Source of the DNA: Pseudomonadota bacterium
GTDB taxonomy: Bacteria; Pseudomonadota; Gammaproteobacteria; Burkholderiales; Burkholderiaceae_B
Length of the DNA: 9,871 nt
Assembly (NCBI GenBank): GCA_023432075.1
Contig: JAEYVD010000477.1
Span: 1-9,871 of the forward strand
Direction: 5' to 3'
Of the stretch, positions 1 through 6,736 are shown in pieces (the first letter of the stretch is position 1; each line of letters begins with the position of its first letter). Position numbers and translations under genes: made by a program. A model generated the notes under the pieces. It was not told the DNA's origin, searched no databases, and saw nothing but the letters and a program-made list of their open reading frames with translations.

Positions 1-818
1 GCCAGCCGGGCGTAGGCGGCTTCGGCCTTGCCCTGAAAGGCGGTCTGGCTGGCGATCTGGCGTTCGTTCAGCGCCTGGTTCTGCTGCTCCATGCTCTTCA
101 TCATGGATTCCAGCTGGCCGACGATGGCGGGCATGGCCTCGGCCTGCCGCTGCATGACTTCAGCCTGGCGCTGCAGCAGCTTGAAGGATTCTTCGCGCTG
201 GTAGCTCTGCGAGTACACGCGCAGCGTGGTTGCGGTCTTGGTATCAAGAAGCTGCGCCGCGTGGACGCGGTCGCGCCGGGACAGCGCGGCCAACAGCCCC
301 AGCATGGCGGATGCGGCCACGCCAGCGATCGAGGTGCCAAAGGCAAAGCCCAGACCCTTGACGGGGGCGGCCAGCGACGCGCGGATCGCGGCCAGATCGG
401 TCGAGCTTTCAAGCGCAAGGCCGGTGCCGCGCAGCGTCACGACCATGCCAAGAAAGGTGCCGAGCATGCCCAGAAGGACCAGCAGGCCCACCAGATACGG
501 GGTAAGCGACGGGCCGGGCAGGCCCACGCGCTCGCCTTCGATGCGCAGGCGCACGGCGTTGCGCAGACCGGCCGGAAGCTTGTCCAGCCAAGCGGCAAGG
601 CTGCCCGGCGCTTCGTTCAGGTCCGATACGGCGCGCGTCAGCGACGACGTTGCCTGCTGGTAGCGCAGCAGTTCCAGCGCGCCCGCCAGGTAACAGACGC
701 CGATCAGCAGCGTCACGGCCAGCGCCAGCGGGTTCGTGCCCGCGTAACCCGCGCCGATCCAGCCCACAACGGCCAGTCCGGCCAGGAAAACCACGATATT
801 GATCAGATTCTTGGACAT
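1..818 (-). CDS. DUF802-type membrane protein with MotA/TolQ/ExbB-like core (partial, C-terminus beyond left edge)
   Basis: My translation of the minus strand gives 272 residues with no stop before the window edge. Two hydrophobic helices lie near residues 5-25 and 30-50. A second pair, about 105-128 and 155-180, carries the glycine-rich pattern of the MotA/TolQ/ExbB proton-channel superfamily (LLGMLGTFLGMVVTLRGTG, then GLGFAFGTSIAGVAASAML). From about 200 onward the chain is polar and rich in Gln, Glu and Ala, as in a long coiled coil. AGGA at 823-826 (minus strand) lies five bases before the ATG and fixes the start. It follows the DUF3348 gene by 10 bases, so the two are probably one operon. 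I recognise it as the DUF802 family, no function of which I know. By analogy with MotA and ZorA it may be the inner-membrane stator of an ion-driven machine; this is inference. Confidence 0.85.
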   Translation of the reverse strand, partial: MSKNLINIVVFLAGLAVVGWIGAGYAGTNPLALAVTLLIGVCYLAGALELLRYQQATSSLTRAVSDLNEAPGSLAAWLDKLPAGLRNAVRLRIEGERVGLPGPSLTPYLVGLLVLLGMLGTFLGMVVTLRGTGLALESSTDLAAIRASLAAPVKGLGFAFGTSIAGVAASAMLGLLAALSRRDRVHAAQLLDTKTATTLRVYSQSYQREESFKLLQRQAEVMQRQAEAMPAIVGQLESMMKSMEQQNQALNERQIASQTAFQGKAEAAYARL

Positions 819-828
819 AGTGTCCTAA

Positions 829-1677
829 TTAGCTGGTGCGAAGGGCGGCGAGCAGCCCTTCGACCGGTTGTAAACGAACATCCAATTCGGCCAGCAGAAC
901 GGCGCGCATGTCGGCGCGGAACGTGTCCAGGCACGCGCCGGCGGTAATGGCCGGGGCTGGCTGCGCCGTCCCGGCCTGCGCGGCGTCAACGGCGGGCGCC
1001 TCGGTATCGCCTTGCGCGTTGGCGGCTGCATCGGCCGGCGCTCCGGATTCAGCCTGGGCCTGCTCCGCTACCTGCGCCAGCGCGGCTTCCTCGGCCTTGC
1101 GCAGGCGGTCGAAGTGCACCTGCAGCAGTTTCGGGATTGCGCCCAGCAGGGCCCGCTCCTTGGGCAGCAGCGCGCGGTCCATGATCGCGTCCACGACGGC
1201 CAGGCGCGTCCATTCCCCGTTGCGGGCCGCCACCATCCCGCGCAGCCGGCTGCGCAGGTTGCCAACGCTGGTTTCCATCGTGTGCTGCAACGACAGATAC
1301 CGCTGGCGAAAGCTCGAATAATCGAACGCATCCTCGGCCAGGACGGCCGCCAGCTTCTTGGCGGGCGCCCGTGCCGGGGCAACCCGCTTGGCGGCCGTGG
1401 CCGCCGTGTCGCTGGCGATGGCGTCGGCTAGCGTGGTGCGCACGCGCACGCATTCGCGTTCTTCGGCGCTGCTGAACATGCGGGCGCCGGGCGCAATCAC
1501 GGGCGGAGCGGTATTGAGCGCCGCCGACAGGGCGATCGCGTCCGTCCAGCCAAGCCATTGGCTCAGATGGTCGGATAGCGACTGCCTGGACTGCTGGACT
1601 TCCGCGTCCGTCAGGCGAGTCAGCAAGCGAATGAGCGTCGGGCCGCTTAAACCTGTGCGCTGGGGGGCTTGCAACAT
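829..1677 (-). CDS. DUF3348 family protein
   Basis: The product is 282 residues. The N-terminus (residues 1-55, with [14 protein letters not shown] and [15 protein letters not shown]) matches what I recall of the DUF3348 family, which occurs next to DUF802 proteins in Burkholderiales. No signal peptide or transmembrane helix is seen, so it should be cytoplasmic. Residues 110-205 are largely helical and charged, and 205-245 form an Ala/Pro/Gln-rich low-complexity linker. The last 35 residues are again helical. The start is the ATG at 1675-1677; only a weak Shine-Dalgarno-like GGTGG lies before it. It is the first gene of the probable operon with the DUF802 membrane protein and is transcribed away from the M23 peptidase gene. 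The biochemical role is unknown; an accessory role for the membrane protein is inferred from synteny only. Confidence 0.85.
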   Translation of the reverse strand: MLQAPQRTGLSGPTLIRLLTRLTDAEVQQSRQSLSDHLSQWLGWTDAIALSAALNTAPPVIAPGARMFSSAEERECVRVRTTLADAIASDTAATAAKRVAPARAPAKKLAAVLAEDAFDYSSFRQRYLSLQHTMETSVGNLRSRLRGMVAARNGEWTRLAVVDAIMDRALLPKERALLGAIPKLLQVHFDRLRKAEEAALAQVAEQAQAESGAPADAAANAQGDTEAPAVDAAQAGTAQPAPAITAGACLDTFRADMRAVLLAELDVRLQPVEGLLAALRTS

Positions 1678-1863
1678 ACCACCAGAGTCAAAAAGGGGGG
1701 AGTTTACACGCTGCGACGGCCCGGGAGGGCGGGTCAGGGCAGCCGGACAGGGGACAAAGCAATAAATGGGGTCGCATCATGGGCGGCCCATCGCCGCTGC
1801 CGCAGTACGGTCTCGATACCCGGCGGGCAGGAACCCTCGGCCCGCCCGTCCGTCGAACCCTGC
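1678..1863. other. Divergent intergenic region between the DUF3348 and M23 peptidase genes
   Basis: These 186 bases separate two divergent genes and should hold both promoters. The strip closest to the DUF3348 gene has a run of A and G (around 1689-1703). A possible minus-strand -10 TAAACT lies at 1702-1707, but I find no convincing -35 for it. An A-rich stretch near 1756-1767 is the only other AT-rich patch. I cannot assign a promoter or operator here with confidence. Confidence 0.4.
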
Positions 1864-2451
1864 ATGGATGCCCGCACCCCCTGGCGCTTTGCCCGACGAC
1901 TCCTGATGCTTGCCGCGCTGGCCGCCCTGGCGGTGTGGGCGTGGCCGCGCCTGCCCGAAGCGGCGCGCGCACCCTGGCATATGGCGCGGCTTTCCTGGCA
2001 GGATGCGCCGTTGTCGTTGCCCGTGCCCGTACAGGGCGTCGCGCCGAGGCGGCTGGCGGACACCTGGGGCGCCGCGCGGTCGGGCGGGCGTACGCATCAG
2101 GGCATCGACATCTTCGCCAAGCGCGGCACGCCGGTGCTGGCCGCAACCGAAGGCGTGGTCACGCGCATCGGCGAGAACACGCTGGGTGGCCAAGTGGTCT
2201 GGGTGATGGGACCGGGCCGGCAAATGCACTATTACGCGCACCTGGACGGCTATGCGGATATCCGCCGCGGCCAGCTTGTTGCGCCGGGCGACGTGCTGGG
2301 CTTTGTCGGCAATACGGGCAACGCCAAAGGCACGCCGCCGCATTTACATTACGGCATCTACGCGGGGGGCGGGGCGCTCAATCCCTATCCGCTCCTGATC
2401 GCGCCCGGTGCGACCGGCGGTTCCCCCACGCCGGTGTCGTCTGCGCAATAG
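1864..2451 (+). CDS. M23/LytM-type metallopeptidase, membrane-anchored or exported
   Basis: The product is 195 residues. Residues 12-30 are a hydrophobic helix after Arg-rich residues (RFARR), fitting a signal anchor or export signal. The peptidase domain covers about 64-180 and has the full LytM set: THQGID (His78 and Asp82), YYAHL (His126) and PHLHYG (His160 and His162). By family rules His78, Asp82 and His162 bind zinc, while His126 and His160 are catalytic. It should be an active peptidoglycan endopeptidase cutting peptide cross-links or stems in the periplasm; substrate specificity is not visible. No coiled coil, LysM or SH3 domain is present, so it is a minimal form. The ATG at 1864 is chosen because the only other in-frame start upstream is a TTG at 1669 inside the divergent gene. 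No clear Shine-Dalgarno sequence precedes 1864. Confidence 0.88.
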   Translation: MDARTPWRFARRLLMLAALAALAVWAWPRLPEAARAPWHMARLSWQDAPLSLPVPVQGVAPRRLADTWGAARSGGRTHQGIDIFAKRGTPVLAATEGVVTRIGENTLGGQVVWVMGPGRQMHYYAHLDGYADIRRGQLVAPGDVLGFVGNTGNAKGTPPHLHYGIYAGGGALNPYPLLIAPGATGGSPTPVSSAQ

Positions 2452-2519
2452 CCGCGCGGCGTGCCGGTGTAGATTTGTGTCCTGGCAGGGACAAGGGGGC
2501 ACGACGTGGCGCACTTTCC

Positions 2520-3749
2520 ATGGACTTTCTGATTTCGGCTGCGGCGCGCGCGCTGGCGGCGGGCGACCCGCTGGGCGCGTTGAATCACGTGGCGCTGCGG
2601 ACCGACGCGCCCGCGCTGGCCTTGCGCGGCATCGCCATGGCGCAACTGGGCGATATGCCCCGCGCGCGCAGTCTGCTGCAAGGCGCCGGCCGCGCGTTTG
2701 GTCCGGGGCAGGCCGTGGCGCGGGCCCGCTGCGTCGTCGCCGAGGCCGAGATCGCGCTGGCTTCGCGCGACCTGGGCAATGGCGAGAAGGCCCTGAATGC
2801 CGCGCGCGCCACGCTGCAGTCGCACGGCGATGTGGTCAATGCGGCGCATGCCGGTCACCTGGCGGCTCGCCGCCAGTTGCTGCTGGGGCGTCTTGACGAA
2901 GCCGAGCGCACGCTTGCGGGATTGCACGTGGCCGCGTTGCCGTTGGCGTCGCGGGCCATTCATGAACTCATCGTCGCGGGCATCGCGATCCGCCGCCAGC
3001 AGGCTGCGGCAGGCCGGGCCGCACTCACGCGCGCGGCGCAGTACGCCGGCCAGTCGGGGATCCCGGCGCTGATGGGGGAAGTGGACCGCGCTGCGCAGGC
3101 GCTGGACGCACCGGCGGCGCGGCGCATTGGACACGATGGCGAACGGATCCTGTCGCTGGACGAGGTCGAGGCATTGCTGGCCAGCGGCACGCTGGTCGTG
3201 GATGCCTGCCGCCACGCCATGCGCGCAACGGACGGGACGGTCGCGCTTGCCGGCCGTCCGGTGCTGTTTGCGCTGTTGCGGGCGCTGGCGCAGGCCTGGC
3301 CCCGGGAGGCGACGCGCGAAACGCTCATCGCCCTGGCATTTCGGACGCGCTATTTCGACGAAACGCACCGCGCGCGCCTGCGCGTCGAAATGGGCCGCCT
3401 GCGCGTCGCGATGCGTCCGCTGGCTAGCGTGCATGCCACCCGCCACGGCTATGCGCTCAAGCCCCATGCGGCAAGCGATGTTGCGCTGCTGGCGCCGGCG
3501 GGCGGCGAATCGGATCCGGAGGCAAGCGCGTTGCTCGCCTTCCTGGCCGACGGCGAGGGCTGGTCCAGTTCGGCGCTGGCGCTGGTCGTGGGGTCCAGCC
3601 AGCGCACCGTGCAGCGCGCGCTTGAAACGCTGGCCGCGGCCGGCAAGGTGCAGGCCTACGGGCAGGGGCGCGCGCGGCGCTGGATGCTGCCGCCCGTGCC
3701 GGGATTCACGACAAGCTTGTTACTCCCGGCGATTCTGCCGGGCCATTAG
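2520..3749 (+). CDS. Regulator with helical (TPR-like) N-terminal half and two C-terminal winged-helix domains
   Basis: The product is 409 residues with no signal peptide or membrane segment. Residues 1-195 are all-alpha with about four TPR-like hairpins (for example ALRGIAMAQLGDMPRARSLL and LAARRQLLLGRLDEAERTL). Residues 225-315 resemble an OmpR/PhoB-type winged helix: VALAGRPVLFALLRALA, then RARLRVEMGRLRVAM, ending HATRHGYALKP, which corresponds to the TxxGxGYxL wing. Residues 335-392 form a second winged helix with recognition helix SSQRTVQRALETLAAAGKV. There is no receiver domain or visible ligand pocket, so it is not a classical response regulator. The ATG at 2520 has only a distant G-rich stretch (2494-2499) upstream; the nearest other in-frame start is a TTG at 2475. 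The beta-propeller gene starts 31 bases downstream, so they are probably cotranscribed. DNA binding is well supported; target genes are unknown. Confidence 0.8.
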   Translation: MDFLISAAARALAAGDPLGALNHVALRTDAPALALRGIAMAQLGDMPRARSLLQGAGRAFGPGQAVARARCVVAEAEIALASRDLGNGEKALNAARATLQSHGDVVNAAHAGHLAARRQLLLGRLDEAERTLAGLHVAALPLASRAIHELIVAGIAIRRQQAAAGRAALTRAAQYAGQSGIPALMGEVDRAAQALDAPAARRIGHDGERILSLDEVEALLASGTLVVDACRHAMRATDGTVALAGRPVLFALLRALAQAWPREATRETLIALAFRTRYFDETHRARLRVEMGRLRVAMRPLASVHATRHGYALKPHAASDVALLAPAGGESDPEASALLAFLADGEGWSSSALALVVGSSQRTVQRALETLAAAGKVQAYGQGRARRWMLPPVPGFTTSLLLPAILPGH

Positions 3750-3780
3750 CATGAACGGACCCCTACAAAAGGAAGCTGAC

Positions 3781-4425
3781 ATGAAACGATCGCAAGCCAA
3801 AATCCTGCGTGAATATGGTCCGTTCCCCGGCGTCGACGCTGTCCACGGACTGACGTTCGACGGAGAACAGATATGGTTCGCCACGGGCAACCACCTCGTC
3901 GCCATGGATCCCGCATCCGGACAGACCTCCCGCTCGCTCGACATCACGGCCAATGCGGGCACTGCGTTCGATGGCACTTATCTCTATCAGATTGCCGATG
4001 GCCGCATCCAGAAAGTGGACCCGGCGAGCGGTGAGATCCTGTCCACGATCCCCGCGCCGGGCGGCGATGGCGTGTCCGGCATGGCGTGGGCGGAAGGCAG
4101 CCTGTGGGTGGGCGCCTACCGCGAACGCAAGATCCATCAGGTCGATCCCGGCACCGGAAAGGTGCTGCGCACCATCGACTCCAACCGCTACGTGACGGGC
4201 GTGACGTGGGTGGACGGCGAGCTGTGGCACGGCACCTGGGAAGCGGAAGAAAGCGAGTTGCGGCGCCTGGAACCGCGCACCGGCGAAGTCCTGGAGGCGG
4301 TGGAGATGCCGGCGGGTGTCGGCGTGTCGGGCCTGGAAGCCGACGGTGGCGGCACGTTCTACTGCGGGGGCGGCGAGAGCGGCAAGGTGCGCGCGGTGCA
4401 GCGGCCAGGAAAAGCCTCCGCTTGA
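3781..4425 (+). CDS. Small cytoplasmic beta-propeller protein (Vgb/YncE/glutamine cyclotransferase-like repeats)
   Basis: The product is 214 residues and is preceded by a good Shine-Dalgarno sequence, AAGGAAG at 3769-3775. It consists of five repeats of about 40 residues, at roughly 16-55, 56-95, 96-135, 136-176 and 178-208. Each has a W/Y/F-rich strand after a 'G-aromatic' turn (DGEQIWFATG, DGTYLYQIAD, EGSLWVGAY, DGELWHGTW, GGTFYCGGG), and the first four end in a (V/L)DP-x-(S/T)G-like turn. This is the pattern of YncE, Vgb (streptogramin lyase) and glutamine cyclotransferase-like propellers. No signal peptide is seen, unlike many YncE-like proteins. Five repeats are few for a closed six- or seven-blade ring, so it may be a five-blade propeller or a dimer. 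It sits in one unit with the upstream regulator. Enzyme activity cannot be assigned; streptogramin lyase activity should not be assumed. Confidence 0.8.
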   Translation: MKRSQAKILREYGPFPGVDAVHGLTFDGEQIWFATGNHLVAMDPASGQTSRSLDITANAGTAFDGTYLYQIADGRIQKVDPASGEILSTIPAPGGDGVSGMAWAEGSLWVGAYRERKIHQVDPGTGKVLRTIDSNRYVTGVTWVDGELWHGTWEAEESELRRLEPRTGEVLEAVEMPAGVGVSGLEADGGGTFYCGGGESGKVRAVQRPGKASA

Positions 4426-4450
4426 CGCCGGACAATGGGGAAAATACAAC
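4422..4450 (+). promoter_or_regulatory. Candidate sigma70 promoter of the TonB-dependent receptor gene
   Basis: TTGACG at 4422-4427 matches five of six bases of the -35 consensus. After a 17-base spacer, TACAAC at 4445-4450 matches four of six of the -10 consensus. The -35 overlaps the stop codon of the beta-propeller gene. The predicted transcript start is near 4457, giving a leader of about 70 bases. Its position against the Fur-box-like site just downstream supports it. Confidence 0.5.
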
Positions 4451-4460
4451 ATTAGTAGAT

Positions 4461-4477
4461 ATGAGAAGTATTTGCAT
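4461..4477 (+). promoter_or_regulatory. Fur-box-like operator
   Basis: ATGAGAAGTATTTGCAT aligns with the palindromic core of the Fur box (ATGATAAT-N-ATTATCAT) at 12 of 16 informative positions. It lies right after the predicted transcription start and 52 bases before the receptor start codon. Fe(II)-Fur bound here would block transcription, as is usual for siderophore receptors. The site rests on consensus comparison by eye only. Confidence 0.6.
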
Positions 4478-4529
4478 TTAAACTTCGTGCCGATTTGTCA
4501 CCCTTATTCCAATTCGGTAGGAAGCCACA

Positions 4530-6725
4530 ATGCAAGATCTGAGACGCGTCGCGCGCGGCCCCCTCGTTCACCCTCGTTTTGTGCTGCGCCGCACGTCGGC
4601 GATGGTTTTCCTGGCGTTGGCGTCGACGGGCGCAGTGGCGCAGGAGGCGGCTGTCGCCACGCTGCCCTCGGTCCAGGTGGTGGGCGACACCGCCAATGCG
4701 AATACGACCGAGGGGACCGGTTCCTACACGCCGCGCGCCACGGCGGCCAGCACCGGACTGTCGCTGTCTCTGCGTGAAACGCCGCAGTCCGTGACCGTCA
4801 TGACGCGCCAGCGCATGGACGACGAGGACATGCGGTCGCTGGCGGACGTGATGGCCAGCACGCCCGGCATTTCGGTGCAGAACTTCGATAGCGAGCGCTA
4901 CACCTTTAATTCGCGCGGCTTCAGCATCACCAACTACATGTACGACGGCGTGCCCACGGCGTTCGATGTGGGCTATGCGGCAGGCGAGTCATCCGTTGAC
5001 CCCATCATCTACGACCGCGTGGAGGTCGTGCGCGGCGCCACGGGCCTGATGACGGGCGCCGGCAATCCGTCGGCCTCGATCAATCTGGTGCGCAAGCACG
5101 CCGACAGCCGCGAGTTCAAGGCGGACCTGAGCGCCGGCGTGGGCACGTGGGACACCTATCGCGCCACGGCAGACCTGTCCACGCCTCTCAATGCCGAGGG
5201 CAGCGTGCGCGGCCGCATCGTGGCCGCGTACCAGGACAACCATTCTTTCCTGGACTACTACCAGAACAAGAAGAAGGTCTTCTACGGCGTGGTGGACGCC
5301 GACCTGACCTCGCGCACGACGCTCAGCGTGGGCTACAACTACCAGGACAACGAGCCAAAGGGCAGCACGTGGGGCGGCTTTCCGCTGTGGTATGCGGACG
5401 GCGGGCGAACCGATTGGCGCCGGTCGCTGAACACCGGCGCGCGCTGGACGTCGTGGGGCAGCACCACGCAGGGCGCGTTTGCCAGCCTGGAGCACCGCTT
5501 CGACAACGATTGGCGCGTGCAGGCCGTGGGCTCGTATTCCAAAAATGAAATGGACGGCAAGCTCTTGTACTTGTACGGCTGGCCGGACCGTGAAACCGGA
5601 CTGGGCATGGGCGCATCGCCCGCCTGGTATCTGGGCGACCGCAAGCAGAATGCGCTGGACCTGAAGGCAAACGGCCCGTTCACATTGTTCGGCCGCCGCC
5701 ACGAGGCCGTGGTGGGCGCAAGCTTCAACCGGCAGAAGGGCGACTTCAACTACCGCTCAGCCATCGGCGCCGCCGCCGTGGGCAATTTCCTGGACTGGGA
5801 CGGCTCATATCCCGAACCCGGCTGGAACGATTCCATCATTGCCAATCGCTACACCACCACGCAGACCGGCTGGTACGGCGCGCTGCGCCTGAATCTGGCG
5901 GACCCGCTCAAGCTGATCGTGGGCGGGCGCTACAGCACCTGGAAGACCAATTCGGTCGGTTTTGGCGGCGAAGGGCGCACCGAATTCGACAAGAACGACT
6001 TCACGCCGTATGCCGGCCTGCTGTACGACATCAACGACACCTATACGGCGTACGTCAGCTATACCGGCATTTTCAATCCGCAGACCTATCAGGACCGCAA
6101 CGGCAACTGGCTGGATCCGCTGGAAGGCAAGTCGTATGAAGCCGGCATCAAGGGCGAATGGCTGGACGGCCGCTTAAATGCCAGCGCCGCCGTCTTCCAG
6201 ATCGACCAGGACAACGTGGCGCAGGCGGATCCCGGTCAGATGGTGCCGGGCACCACCAACCAGGCGTACACGGCGGCGCAAGGCACGCGCAGCCGCGGGT
6301 TCGACCTGGAAGTGTCGGGCGAAGTGACGCCGGGCTGGAACGTGGCGGCCGGGTGGTCTCACTGGACCGCCCGCGATGGCGACGGCAACGCCATCCAGAC
6401 CGACCAGCCGCGCAGCCTGGTGCGCGTCTTCACGACCTATCAGCTGCCGGGCGACTGGAACCGCCTGACCGTGGGCGGGGGGGTGAACTGGCAGAGCCAT
6501 GTGTACACCATCGCCAGCGGACCCAATGGCGAAGAGCGCGTGGGGCAGGGCAGCTATGCCGTGACCAACCTGATGGCGCGCTACCGCTTTAACCGCAACC
6601 TGTCGGTGCAGTTGAACGTGAACAACGTGTTCGACCGCAAGTACTACAGCCAGATCGGCTTCTACAGCCAGGGCGCGTGGGCCGCGGGCCGCAGCGCGAT
6701 GCTGACGATGCGCTACCAGTACTGA
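4530..6725 (+). CDS. TonB-dependent ferric siderophore receptor, FhuE/FpvA-like
   Basis: The product is 731 residues. A long signal peptide ends at about residue 37 (STGAVA, then QEA). A TonB-box-like stretch, LPSVQVVGD, lies at 45-53. The plug covers about 75-190 and has the strongly conserved motifs LSLRETPQSVTVMTRQRMDD, TPGISV, FNSRGF, YDGVPT and YDRVEVVRGATGLM. The rest forms a 22-strand barrel, with NVNNVFDRKYY near the end and a terminal aromatic residue (Tyr731) as needed for BAM insertion. The motif set fits the FhuE/FpvA siderophore receptor family (hydroxamate types such as coprogen, or pyoverdine), but the ligand cannot be read from sequence. There is no N-terminal STN signalling domain, so it should not signal through a FecIR-type sigma system; Fur control is more likely. 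AGGAAG at 4519-4524 supports the start. No siderophore synthesis or ABC transport gene is present. Confidence 0.93.
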   Translation: MQDLRRVARGPLVHPRFVLRRTSAMVFLALASTGAVAQEAAVATLPSVQVVGDTANANTTEGTGSYTPRATAASTGLSLSLRETPQSVTVMTRQRMDDEDMRSLADVMASTPGISVQNFDSERYTFNSRGFSITNYMYDGVPTAFDVGYAAGESSVDPIIYDRVEVVRGATGLMTGAGNPSASINLVRKHADSREFKADLSAGVGTWDTYRATADLSTPLNAEGSVRGRIVAAYQDNHSFLDYYQNKKKVFYGVVDADLTSRTTLSVGYNYQDNEPKGSTWGGFPLWYADGGRTDWRRSLNTGARWTSWGSTTQGAFASLEHRFDNDWRVQAVGSYSKNEMDGKLLYLYGWPDRETGLGMGASPAWYLGDRKQNALDLKANGPFTLFGRRHEAVVGASFNRQKGDFNYRSAIGAAAVGNFLDWDGSYPEPGWNDSIIANRYTTTQTGWYGALRLNLADPLKLIVGGRYSTWKTNSVGFGGEGRTEFDKNDFTPYAGLLYDINDTYTAYVSYTGIFNPQTYQDRNGNWLDPLEGKSYEAGIKGEWLDGRLNASAAVFQIDQDNVAQADPGQMVPGTTNQAYTAAQGTRSRGFDLEVSGEVTPGWNVAAGWSHWTARDGDGNAIQTDQPRSLVRVFTTYQLPGDWNRLTVGGGVNWQSHVYTIASGPNGEERVGQGSYAVTNLMARYRFNRNLSVQLNVNNVFDRKYYSQIGFYSQGAWAAGRSAMLTMRYQY

Positions 6726-6736
6726 TTGCCGGCGGG

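Noticed and set aside
261..947. 228-codon plus-strand frame opposite the DUF802 gene
   Set aside because: Low-complexity Gln/Arg/Ala composition, while the minus strand encodes clear membrane helices and superfamily motifs.
1779..2519. In-frame extension of the regulator by 247 codons, giving a 656-residue protein
   Set aside because: The extension overlaps the whole M23 peptidase gene and reads as Arg/Gly/Ala-rich noise. The helical-repeat domain starts at the ATG at 2520.
2385..3467. 360-codon open frame opposite the regulator
   Set aside because: Arg/His/Gln-rich antisense frame without recognisable motifs; the plus strand carries clear winged-helix motifs.
3127..3780. Longer start for the beta-propeller gene inside the regulator gene
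   Set aside because: The extra 218 residues are Arg/Ala/Cys/Trp-rich shadow sequence. The ATG at 3781 has a good ribosome binding site and begins the repeat-containing protein.
3781..4425. Streptogramin (virginiamycin B) lyase, i.e. antibiotic resistance
   Set aside because: Only the general repeat pattern is shared. The protein is shorter, and I cannot place the lyase active-site residues.
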